Shown here: in pieces, positions 1 to 6,867 of the stretch
Layout: every line of letters begins with the position of its first letter
Numbering within the stretch: position 1 is the stretch's first letter
NCBI GenBank assembly: GCA_002387005.1
Contig: DGKN01000003.1
Span: forward strand, 985 to 7,851
From: Propionibacteriaceae bacterium UBA4569
GTDB taxonomy: Bacteria > Actinomycetota > Actinomycetes > Propionibacteriales > Propionibacteriaceae
Length of the DNA: 6,867 bases
Reading direction: 5' to 3'
Program-made: the position numbers and the translations under genes
Notes under the pieces: generated by a model
Seen by the model: only the letters and a program-made list of their open reading frames with translations
The model's database searches: none
What the model was told of the DNA's origin: nothing

Positions 1-2822
1 TGTTCACACCGCACTGGATCGTGCGCTACCTCGTCGAGAACTCCGTCGGCCGGCTGTGGATGCTCAACCGGCCGAGCTCGCGCCTGGTCGACCAGATGCA
101 GTACTACATAGCCCCGGTGGAGGAGGAGACCGACTTCCTCAAGATCACCCGGCCTGAAGACCTCAAGGTAGTCGACCCAGCGTGCGGCTCGGGCCACATG
201 CTCACCTACGCCTTCGACCTGCTGTACGCCATCTACGAGGAAGAGGGATACGCCCCTGCCGACATTCCCAGCCTGATCCTGACCAACAACCTCTATGGCG
301 TGGAGATCGACCCCCGCGCTGGGGCATTGGCAGCCTTCGCTCTGACCATCAAAGCCCGCGCCAAGCAGCGCACGTTCTTCAACATGCGGATCGAACCCAA
401 GGTTTGCGTCCTCGACCCCATCCACTTCACGCTCGAAGAGATCGACTTCCTGCTCACTCCTGGCGGTGACAAGCGCGCAGAGGCAGCGTTTTGGAACCAG
501 TTCGAGTACGCAGACACATTCGGGTCGCTGATCCAGCCCGACCCCGAGTTGACTACCCGCCTCATGCGGCACATCGCCAAGCTCGACGACCGTGGGGACA
601 TCCTCCTGGCGCACGCACTCCAGTTGGCGGAGCGAGTCATCCAGCAGGCCGGCTACCTCTCGTCCCTATACCCCGTGGTGGTCGCAAACCCTCCCTACAT
701 GGGCAGTAAGACCATGGATTCGCGCCTCACAGTGTTCGCGAAGGCGCGGTTCCCGAAGTCTAAGGCGGACCTGTTTGCCATGTTCATCGAGCGGTGCCTG
801 TCCCTATGCGCGAGTGGCGGGGCAACAGCGATGGTCACGATGCAATCGTGGATGTTCATCTCCTCGTACGAGGCGCTCAGGAATGCGATTCTGTCGAACA
901 ACCCCCCGACCTCAATGATGCACCTCGGGGAACGTGCCTTTGATTCGATTTCTGGCGCCGTTGTCTCCACGACCGCGTTCGTTCTGTCGCGAGCTGGCCG
1001 CGGTTCCACGCCGGCCATGTACATTCGAGTCACTGATGGAGAGGGCGAGGCTGAGAAGAGCAGAATTGTCCTGGAGGCCCTTCGGTCCAGCTCTAGCCCA
1101 CGGCGGTTCAATTCATCCGCGGCAGAACTCAGGGAGGTACCCGGATCGCCGATCGCATACTGGCTTTCCGCTGCCTTGCGCTCGGCGTTCGGAAAGGGGA
1201 ACCCGCTCGCTACGTTTTCCGCCCCACGAAACGGGCTTCAAACGTCGGACAATGCCAGGTTTCTCAGATTCTGGTGGGAAGTCGCAGTTGGGCGAACCGC
1301 CTTGCCGTTGTCGTCCGATCCAGCTCACCTCAAGGATGCTCATTGGTTCCCCTATAACAAGGGCGGGGAGTATCGTCGCTGGTATGGGAACCAGTTTCAT
1401 GTCGTGAACTGGGAGAATAACGGGGCGGAGGTTCGAAAGTCACTGTGCGAACGCTATCCGTATCTTAACGGGAACCTCGGTGCTCTGGTCAGGGCGACTG
1501 ATGACTACTTCAAGCCTCATATCTCATGGTCGGCAGTTGGCAGCGGAAGCCCATCTTTCAGGGAGTACCCCGCGGGCTTGATATTCGACGCGGCAGCCAA
1601 CTCACTATTCCCTTTGTCGAGATCATTGCGTCGCAATCTCCTCGGAATACTGAACTCGTCAGTGACGACGGCGCTGTTGGCTGCACTCACGCCAACGCTG
1701 AACTTCGTTGTGGGTGATATCGCCAAACTGCCCATTGTTGTCCCGGACCAAGACTCCGGACTCACCGAGGCTGTCACGTCTCTTGTGGGCCTTGCCAGGG
1801 ACGATTGGGGGTCGTTTGAGACTACGTGGGAATTCTCAAGTGTGTTGTGGCTCCGGGGCGCCGGCCGGCTTCTTGAGATCGCCAGCGCGGCAGCGGAGCG
1901 CTCCAGGGAGGCTTCACGCGAACAGCAGTCGCTCGAGGGTGATATTAACCGAATCATCGCCGAAACTTACGGCCTTGAGGGCGAAGTGCCCACCGATGTT
2001 CCGCTCCACAGGGTGAGCCTGATGCGGAACGTCGAGTTCCGCTATGGGCCGGGTAGATCGTCTGACGAGTACGCGATTTTGGAACGGGCCGACGTCGCAT
2101 CGGAGCTCGTGTCGTACGCCGTCGGCTGCATGTTTGGTCGCTACAGCTTGGACGAGCCGGGGCTCATCCTGGCCGATCAGGGTGCGACGGTGCAGGACTA
2201 CCTGGCGAGAGTGCCGGGCCCGACTCTCGCCCCGGACAAGGACAACGTCATCCCCATCGTGGATGGCGACTGGTTCGAGGACGACATTGTCGCTCGTTTC
2301 CGCACCTTTCTCCGGGTGGCCTTCGGGGAGCAGCACTTCGAGGAGAACCTGCGCTTCGTCACCGAGTCCCTTGGCGTGCGGGACGTCCGCGAGTACTTCG
2401 TGAAGTCGTTCTACAAGGACCACGTCCAGCGGTACAAGAAGCGGCCGATCTACTGGCTGTTCTCCAGCCCCAAGGGGTCATTCAACGCCCTGATCTACAT
2501 GCACCGGTACACGCCCTCGACGGTCTCGACGGTGCTCAACGAGTACCTGCGCGAGTTCACGGCCAAGCTCACGTCGAGCCTGCAGCAGCAGGAACGCCTA
2601 GCGGTCGGCGGCGGAACGCCGCGCCAGCAAGCGGCCGCCCAGAAGGAGGCCGACCGGCTGCGCAAGGTGCTGCTGGAGCTCGAGGAGTACGAGCACGACG
2701 TGCTGTACCCATTGGCCTCTCGTCAGCTGGCCATAGACCTCGACGACGGCGTTAAGGCGAACTACCCCATGTTCGGTGCCGCCCTGAAGAAGATTCCCGG
2801 ACTTGAGGCCGGCGATGAGTGA
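1..2822 (+). CDS. pglX: PglX, BREX type 1 adenine-N6 DNA methyltransferase (5' truncated by window edge)
   Basis: PglX is the site-specific adenine-N6 methyltransferase of BREX; it marks host DNA and is also needed for phage exclusion. The reading frame is already open at base 3, giving FTPHWIVRYLVENSVGRLW, the region just before motif I, so the true start lies upstream and the GTG at 21 is not the start. Motif I (SAM binding), DPACGSGH, is at 174-197. The catalytic motif IV NPPY is at 687-698, followed by MGSK as in other PglX. A presumed target-recognition region follows, ending near 1690-1740 with PTLNF/VGDIAKLPIVV. The conserved C-terminal part includes SYAVGCMFGRYSLDEPG (about 2112-2162), DNVIPI, YKKRPIYWLF (about 2431-2460) and LIYMHRYTP. 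The tail near 2580-2750 is helical and charged. About 939 residues are visible; family members are about 1,150-1,250, so roughly 200-300 N-terminal residues are missing. The stop TGA (2820-2822) overlaps the pglZ start. No frameshift is seen. The central part differs in codon use from the flanks. Confidence 0.96.
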   Translation, partial: FTPHWIVRYLVENSVGRLWMLNRPSSRLVDQMQYYIAPVEEETDFLKITRPEDLKVVDPACGSGHMLTYAFDLLYAIYEEEGYAPADIPSLILTNNLYGVEIDPRAGALAAFALTIKARAKQRTFFNMRIEPKVCVLDPIHFTLEEIDFLLTPGGDKRAEAAFWNQFEYADTFGSLIQPDPELTTRLMRHIAKLDDRGDILLAHALQLAERVIQQAGYLSSLYPVVVANPPYMGSKTMDSRLTVFAKARFPKSKADLFAMFIERCLSLCASGGATAMVTMQSWMFISSYEALRNAILSNNPPTSMMHLGERAFDSISGAVVSTTAFVLSRAGRGSTPAMYIRVTDGEGEAEKSRIVLEALRSSSSPRRFNSSAAELREVPGSPIAYWLSAALRSAFGKGNPLATFSAPRNGLQTSDNARFLRFWWEVAVGRTALPLSSDPAHLKDAHWFPYNKGGEYRRWYGNQFHVVNWENNGAEVRKSLCERYPYLNGNLGALVRATDDYFKPHISWSAVGSGSPSFREYPAGLIFDAAANSLFPLSRSLRRNLLGILNSSVTTALLAALTPTLNFVVGDIAKLPIVVPDQDSGLTEAVTSLVGLARDDWGSFETTWEFSSVLWLRGAGRLLEIASAAAERSREASREQQSLEGDINRIIAETYGLEGEVPTDVPLHRVSLMRNVEFRYGPGRSSDEYAILERADVASELVSYAVGCMFGRYSLDEPGLILADQGATVQDYLARVPGPTLAPDKDNVIPIVDGDWFEDDIVARFRTFLRVAFGEQHFEENLRFVTESLGVRDVREYFVKSFYKDHVQRYKKRPIYWLFSSPKGSFNALIYMHRYTPSTVSTVLNEYLREFTAKLTSSLQQQERLAVGGGTPRQQAAAQKEADRLRKVLLELEEYEHDVLYPLASRQLAIDLDDGVKANYPMFGAALKKIPGLEAGDE
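700..2090 (+). other. Compositionally distinct central segment of pglX (presumed target-recognition domain)
   Basis: Within pglX, third codon positions become markedly less G/C-rich from soon after the NPPY motif until just before the conserved SYAVGCMFGRYSLDEPG block. Hand counts of 40 codons each: 1383-1502 has 15 A/T-ending codons and 1560-1679 has 12, including ATA, CTA, TCA and AGA. In contrast 171-290 has 5 and 2340-2459 has 1. The segment lies where PglX proteins carry their specificity region, and it is the part of the protein I recognise least, apart from the PTLNF/VGDIAKLP end motif. I infer a separately inherited specificity module; relaxed selection in a variable domain is the alternative. 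The edges are approximate. Confidence 0.6.
2805..2814 (+). promoter_or_regulatory. Ribosome binding site of pglZ inside the pglX 3' end
   Basis: GAGG at 2805-2808 lies 6 bases before the ATG at 2815, which supports that ATG over the in-frame TTG at 2803. Because site and start both lie within pglX codons, pglZ translation is probably coupled to termination of pglX. Confidence 0.6.
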
Positions 2823-5310
2823 CGCCGCCACGGTCCGTCCGCACCTGATGCGCTGGTTCGACAGGCGCCGCGTCGTGTTCTGGCATGACCCGGAGGGTCA
2901 GTACGCGGCCGATATCGACAGCCTCGACCTGCCGGAGATCCACACGATCCGTGTCACGAACGATGAGTTCGCCGTCAAGAACAGGTTGTTGCACGACGAG
3001 CCGGAAACGAAGTTCCTCGTCTATCGCTCGGGTAAGGTGCCGAGTGGCATCGGGGACTGGCTGCTCGATCTGGAGCTGGCCTACGGGGTATTCACGGCCG
3101 ACCGCACCGCGCTCGTTGCCCAGGATCTAGGGCTGGTGGGCAAGGGCATCGACGAAGTCGTCCAGGCGCACGAGAAGTTCTTCAACGCCGCAAAACGTGT
3201 CCAGAGCCTCAAGGCACTGCTCAGCCCGGACGACGACGCGGCTCGGCTGCGGGCCAAGATCAGCGCCGTGGTGCTCGGCCAGCGGGAGCACAGCCTGCTG
3301 GAGATCACGCGCACCCTCCTGACGGAGAACGCCAAGGGATCGCACGCCAAGTACGACGCCCTCGTCGATTACGGTCTCGACGGCTTCTACTGGCAGGGCG
3401 TGGCACTCATCTACGGCTACGAATCGCCCACGCCGAGCATCGGCGATCTGGTGCTGTGGATCTTCCAGCGAGCCCTGGAAGGCTTCAAGTCGGACCGCTT
3501 GGGCGGGCTGCAGAACATCCAGCTGGATTTCGCCAGCCTGCGAAACGACCGGCGAAGCCAGGAGGCGATGTCCACGCTCGCCAAGCGGGCCGCCGGGGAC
3601 TTGGACTACAAGTCGAGGATCGAGGACGTCAGTTTCCGCGACCTAATCGGTGTTGACCTGTTCGAGGAGACCGACCAGAAAATCATCAGTGACCTGGCGC
3701 GCGCGGTGGCCGAGCAGACCGTCACGCCGCGCGAGGTGGCCGAGGTGGTCCGGGCACGGCAGAGCAGCGTCTGGATCGACAACTATGGGCGGCTCTACAC
3801 AGCCGTGGCGAGTGCTTCGGAGTTACTGAGCGAACTGGCCTCGCTGAACCTGGCCATGCAGTCGTTCGACAATGGACTGGAGCGTTACCGGCGCGAGTGG
3901 TTCCGCATCGATCAGCTCTACCGCCAGTTCGTGGTCGCTGCCCGCACCGCTGAGTACCCCAAGCCCCTGGAAGCGCTGCGTGAGCAGGTCGAGAAGCGCT
4001 ACACCAACAAGTACGTCTACGAGCTAGGCAATGCCTGGCAGCACCAGGTCGACCAAGTCAAGATGTGGCGCTCGACCGCACTGCGCTCCCAGACCGACTT
4101 CTACGCCCGCTACGTCGAGCCGCTGGTTCGCGACGGTGACAAGAAGGCCGTCGTCATCATCTCCGACGCCATGCGCTACGAGGTGGCCGACGAACTCGGC
4201 TCGCAGATCAGGCAGGAGGATCGCTTCGACGCGACCCTGGAGGCCGTCCTGGGGGTGCTGCCCAGCTACACCCAGCTCGGTATGGCCGCCCTCTTGCCGC
4301 ACTCGACGCTCAAGCACTCGGCAGACGCCAAGACGGTGCTGGCCGACGACCAGCCGACCTACAACACCACTCTCCGGAGCAAGATCCTGGAGGCGGTCGG
4401 TGGGTCAGCGATCCAGGCCGAGGACTACAAGGCCCTCACCGCCGACGAACGGCGCGAGCTGTACAAGGCCAACCGGGTCCTGTACGTCTACCACAACCGG
4501 ATCGACGCCACCGGGGACAAGCTCGGCACCGAGCGCCAGGTGTTCGAGGCTGTGGAAGACACACTGCGCGACATCGTCGACCTGGTGAAGAAGCTGGCCA
4601 GTGCCAACGCAACCAACATCTTCATCACGGCCGACCACGGTTTCCTGTTCCAGGACGAGGCGCTGGCCGACCCCTTCTTCCTGTCGACCAAGCCCCAAGG
4701 CGACGACCTCAAGTACGTCAACAAGCGCTTCGTGCTGGGCACAGGCCTCAAGGTCGATCCCGCCTTCGCCACCTTCACGGCTGCCCAGCTCGGGCTGGAC
4801 AGCGAACTGGAAGTGCAGATTCCCAAGTCGATCCACCGCCTGCGGCTGGCCGGCAGCGGCTCGCGCTTCGTTCATGGCGGTGCGACCTTGCAGGAGATCG
4901 TCGTCCCGGTGCTGGCGGTCAACAAGAAGCGCAGGAGCGACGTTCGGCCGGTAAATGTGAAGATCCTGCCTGAGTCGGACAAGATCACCACAGGGCAAGT
5001 CGTCGTCCGCCTGTTCCAGTCAGAACCGGTCAGCGACAAGGTCCAGCCGCGTTCCCTCCGAGCGGGGATCTATGCCGGCGAAACGCTTGTCTCGAACCTC
5101 GTCAACCTGACCTTCGACGAGATGTCAGCCGACGCCCGCGACCGCTACCAGAGCGCCCGGATGCTGCTCAGCCAAGACGCCAACGACTACAACAACCGGG
5201 CTGTCGAGTTCCGTCTGGAGGAGCGAATCCCCAACACGAATCAGTGGCGCGTCCACGAAAAGACCATCTACACACTGAAGCGTTCCTTCACGTCAGACTT
5301 CGACTGCTGA
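2815..5310 (+). CDS. pglZ: PglZ, BREX type 1 alkaline-phosphatase-superfamily protein
   Basis: PglZ is a core component of every BREX type and is required for defence and, in type 1, usually for methylation; its exact substrate is less certain than its fold. The 831-residue product is of normal family length. The N-terminal third and the helical middle carry no motif I can name. The phosphatase-like core is clear: VVIISDAMRYEVADEL around 4150-4200 (predicted metal-ligand Asp451 of SDAMRYE), VYHNRIDATGD around 4486-4518 (His560, Asp564), and FITADHGFLF around 4621-4650 (Asp607, His608), all typical of BREX-1 PglZ. The C-terminal ~200 residues look strand-rich. ATG 2815 is chosen because it has a GAGG site 6 bases upstream and gives MSDAATVRPHLMRW; a TTG at 2803 would add four residues. 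The gene overlaps pglX by 8 bases and is followed by brxL after 11 bases. It contains the only in-frame TTA codon I found in the window (3823-3825). The frame is intact. Confidence 0.96.
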   Translation: MSDAATVRPHLMRWFDRRRVVFWHDPEGQYAADIDSLDLPEIHTIRVTNDEFAVKNRLLHDEPETKFLVYRSGKVPSGIGDWLLDLELAYGVFTADRTALVAQDLGLVGKGIDEVVQAHEKFFNAAKRVQSLKALLSPDDDAARLRAKISAVVLGQREHSLLEITRTLLTENAKGSHAKYDALVDYGLDGFYWQGVALIYGYESPTPSIGDLVLWIFQRALEGFKSDRLGGLQNIQLDFASLRNDRRSQEAMSTLAKRAAGDLDYKSRIEDVSFRDLIGVDLFEETDQKIISDLARAVAEQTVTPREVAEVVRARQSSVWIDNYGRLYTAVASASELLSELASLNLAMQSFDNGLERYRREWFRIDQLYRQFVVAARTAEYPKPLEALREQVEKRYTNKYVYELGNAWQHQVDQVKMWRSTALRSQTDFYARYVEPLVRDGDKKAVVIISDAMRYEVADELGSQIRQEDRFDATLEAVLGVLPSYTQLGMAALLPHSTLKHSADAKTVLADDQPTYNTTLRSKILEAVGGSAIQAEDYKALTADERRELYKANRVLYVYHNRIDATGDKLGTERQVFEAVEDTLRDIVDLVKKLASANATNIFITADHGFLFQDEALADPFFLSTKPQGDDLKYVNKRFVLGTGLKVDPAFATFTAAQLGLDSELEVQIPKSIHRLRLAGSGSRFVHGGATLQEIVVPVLAVNKKRRSDVRPVNVKILPESDKITTGQVVVRLFQSEPVSDKVQPRSLRAGIYAGETLVSNLVNLTFDEMSADARDRYQSARMLLSQDANDYNNRAVEFRLEERIPNTNQWRVHEKTIYTLKRSFTSDFDC

Positions 5311-5321
5311 GGAGAGGCGAG
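5310..5321 (+). promoter_or_regulatory. Ribosome binding site of brxL
   Basis: AGGAG at 5310-5314, starting on the last base of the pglZ stop codon, lies 7 bases before the brxL ATG at 5322. This is a strong Shine-Dalgarno match and fixes the start. The gap of 11 bases leaves no room for a promoter or terminator between the genes, so brxL is read from the same transcript as pglZ. Confidence 0.8.
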
Positions 5322-6867
5322 ATGAGCGAAACCCAGAACGAGCCCCACAGCGCCGGTGAGCCGCACCAGAGCGACCTCGACTACAAGATCAATCTCCTCT
5401 TCGGGGGCGTCGTCGTTCGCAAGGATCTGGTCAAGGCTGTCAAGGGCAACGCCATCGTGCCCTCCTACGTCCTGGAGTACCTGCTGGGCCAGTACGCCGC
5501 CTCGGACGACGAAGCCACCATCCAGGCCGGCATCGACACCGTCCGCCAGATCCTCGCCGAGCACTACGTCCACCGCAGCGAGTCCGAGCTGATCAAGTCC
5601 AAGATCAAAGAGCGCGGGCGCCACCGCATCATCGACAAGGTCACTGTCACACTCAACGAGAAGGCCGACGTCTACGAGGCCGAGTTCGCCAACCTCGGCA
5701 TCAAGGGCGTCATAGTCGACTCGCCGATCATCAAGGCCCACCCCAAGCTGCTGGTGGGCGGCGTGTGGTGCATCTGCGACATCGAGTACTTCCACACCGA
5801 CGACCAGCGCGTCGTGCCCTGGATCCTGGGCTCCATCAAGCCCATCCAACTCTCGCGATTCGACGTGGACCAGTATCTGGAGTCCCGGCGCGGGTTCAAC
5901 ACCGACGAGTGGATCGACCTGCTCATGCAGTCGATAGGCTTCGACCCCGAGATGGTCAGCAGGCGCGGGAAGTTCTTCCAGCTCGTGCGCCTCATCCCTT
6001 TCGTCGAACGCAACTACAACCTGGTCGAGCTCGGCCCCAAGGGCACCGGCAAGTCCCACATCTTCTCGGAGTTCTCACCCCACGGGATGCTCATCTCGGG
6101 CGGCGAGGTCACCGTCCCCAAGCTCTTCGTCAACAACGCCAACGGACGCATCGGACTCGTCGGCTACTGGGACGTGGTGGCGTTCGACGAGTTCGCCGGC
6201 AAGAAGAAGCGCACCGACCGGGCGCTCGTCGACATCATGAAGAACTACATGGCGAACAAGTCCTTCTCCCGGGGCATCGAGACCCTGGGAGCAGAGGCGT
6301 CCATGGTCTTCGTCGGCAACACCTCACACACCGTGCCCTACATGCTCAAGAACTCCGACCTCTTCGACGAGCTGCCCGAGGCCTATCACGACCCCGCCTA
6401 CCTGGACCGTCTGCACCACTACATCCCGGGCTGGGAAGTCGACATCATCCGCGGCGAGATGTTCTCCAACGGCTACGGGTTCGTCGTCGACTACATCGCC
6501 GAAGTCCTCAAATCCATGCGCGCCCAGGACTACTCCGACCGCTACCAGCAGCACTTCACGCTGTCGCCCGACATCTCCACCAGGGACCGAGACGGCATCC
6601 ACAAGACCTTCTCCGGGCTGATGAAGATCCTCTACCCCGACGGCCGAGCCAGCAGCGAGGAGATCGAGGAGATCCTGCGGTTCGCCATCGAGGGTCGCAA
6701 GCGGGTCAAGGACCAGATCCTTCGCATCGACTCCACGATGCCCCAGGTGAAGTTTGGCTACCTCGACAAGGAGGGCTCATGGCACAGCGTGGCAACGCTC
6801 GAGGAAGACGAGTATCCGACCTACTACCACCGGGGGCGCAAGGAGGACACTGAGCCGGCCGAGACTT
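5322..6867 (+). CDS. brxL: BrxL, BREX type 1 AAA+ ATPase/Lon-like protein (3' truncated by window edge)
   Basis: BrxL is the Lon-like AAA+ protein of type 1 BREX, a DNA-binding multimeric ATPase needed for phage exclusion but not generally for methylation. The frame opens at ATG 5322 behind a strong ribosome binding site and stays open to the last base, giving 515 residues with no stop. After a short polar leader come family motifs: VRKDLVKAVKGNAIVPSYVLEYLLGQY (two adjoining blocks, about 5415-5493), AEHYVHR and KPIQLSRFD. The AAA+ core follows: Walker A GPKGTGKS (residues 238-245, 6033-6056), FSPHGMLISGGEVTVPKLF, Walker B VVAFDE (285-290, Asp289-Glu290), a sensor-1-like Asn333 in MVFVGNTSH, and an LDR motif with Arg363 that may be the arginine finger. 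ISTRDRDG and FAIEGRKRVKDQ match the conserved end of the ATPase part. The family is about 670-700 residues, so the missing 150-180 should be the C-terminal Lon-like domain, whose active site cannot be judged here. Confidence 0.96.
   Translation, partial: MSETQNEPHSAGEPHQSDLDYKINLLFGGVVVRKDLVKAVKGNAIVPSYVLEYLLGQYAASDDEATIQAGIDTVRQILAEHYVHRSESELIKSKIKERGRHRIIDKVTVTLNEKADVYEAEFANLGIKGVIVDSPIIKAHPKLLVGGVWCICDIEYFHTDDQRVVPWILGSIKPIQLSRFDVDQYLESRRGFNTDEWIDLLMQSIGFDPEMVSRRGKFFQLVRLIPFVERNYNLVELGPKGTGKSHIFSEFSPHGMLISGGEVTVPKLFVNNANGRIGLVGYWDVVAFDEFAGKKKRTDRALVDIMKNYMANKSFSRGIETLGAEASMVFVGNTSHTVPYMLKNSDLFDELPEAYHDPAYLDRLHHYIPGWEVDIIRGEMFSNGYGFVVDYIAEVLKSMRAQDYSDRYQQHFTLSPDISTRDRDGIHKTFSGLMKILYPDGRASSEEIEEILRFAIEGRKRVKDQILRIDSTMPQVKFGYLDKEGSWHSVATLEEDEYPTYYHRGRKEDTEPAET

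Noticed and set aside
21..23. GTG as a possible start of pglX.
   Set aside because: The frame is open upstream to the window edge and encodes conserved FTPHWI residues, so the gene starts outside the window.
46..74. Inverted repeat CGGCCGG/CCGGCCG with a 15-base loop at the left edge.
   Set aside because: It lies inside the pglX coding region in conserved codons; a 7-bp GC-only stem is expected by chance in this composition and there is no T-run, so it is not called as a terminator or operator.
902..907. A run of six C in pglX, considered as a slippage site for phase variation.
   Set aside because: The frame is open across it, six bases is short for a contingency tract, and such runs are expected by chance in GC-rich DNA. 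Other G runs (1807-1811, 4251-4255, 5403-5407) are only five long.
2516..2533. A perfect tandem 9-base repeat, CTCGACGGT twice, in pglX.
   Set aside because: It keeps the frame and encodes STVSTV in a conserved region. Two copies of a 9-base unit are probably coincidental codon reuse, and copy change could not switch the gene off.
4405..4998. A 197-codon open frame on the - strand within pglZ.
   Set aside because: It is antisense to the conserved catalytic part of PglZ, with no convincing ribosome binding site or motif.
5268..6059. A 263-codon open frame on the - strand across the pglZ end and brxL start.
   Set aside because: It is antisense to well-supported genes, its product is a repetitive Asp/Val/Leu-rich string, and it spans the pglZ-brxL junction. 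This is typical of the antisense of G/C-ending codons.
5765..6853. A 362-codon open frame on the + strand.
   Set aside because: It is a +1-type shadow of brxL: the product is rich in Arg, His and Pro with no recognisable domain, while the overlapping frame from 5322 encodes clear BrxL motifs.
1..6867. Search for CRISPR arrays, tRNA/rRNA genes, insertion sequences, attachment sites and promoters.
   Set aside because: Coding sequence occupies all but 11 bases; I saw no spaced direct repeats, tRNA-like folds, transposase motifs or intergenic space for a promoter.

Overview
The window is an internal slice of a type 1 BREX (bacteriophage exclusion) defence operon, read entirely on the + strand. 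Three consecutive genes fill it almost end to end: pglX (1-2822, 5' end outside the window), pglZ (2815-5310, complete) and brxL (5322-6867, 3' end outside the window). The gene order pglX-pglZ-brxL, the family-specific motifs in all three proteins and the tight spacing (8-base overlap, then an 11-base gap) all agree with the type 1 arrangement brxA-brxB-brxC-pglX-pglZ-brxL. brxA, brxB and brxC would be expected just upstream but are not in view. The system is a known one. I see no unrelated cargo gene, mobile element, RNA gene or CRISPR array.

The DNA is GC-rich with strong G/C preference at third codon positions (above 95% in sampled stretches of the pglX 3' end). The genes carry clear Shine-Dalgarno sequences. 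This fits a high-GC bacterium, most likely an actinobacterium, but that is inferred from composition and general protein flavour only.

Layout: 1-2822 encodes the last ~939 residues of PglX, the adenine-N6 DNA methyltransferase that marks host DNA at the BREX site and sets specificity. It holds motif I (DPACGSGH), motif IV (NPPY), a long central segment presumed to be the target-recognition domain, and the conserved C-terminus. 2815-5310 encodes PglZ, an 831-residue alkaline-phosphatase-superfamily protein required for BREX. 5322-6867 encodes the first 515 residues of BrxL: the N-terminal domain and a complete AAA+ ATPase core (Walker A, Walker B and a sensor-1-like Asn). The window stops just before the expected C-terminal Lon-like domain.

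The point most worth a second look is a compositional mosaic inside pglX. The central segment, roughly 700-2090, uses many A/T-ending codons (27 of 80 sampled), while the flanking catalytic and C-terminal parts do not (5 of 40 and 1 of 40). This is the pattern expected if the specificity domain was replaced by recombination. A second, smaller point is a single in-frame TTA codon in pglZ, which would matter only if the host is a streptomycete-like actinobacterium.
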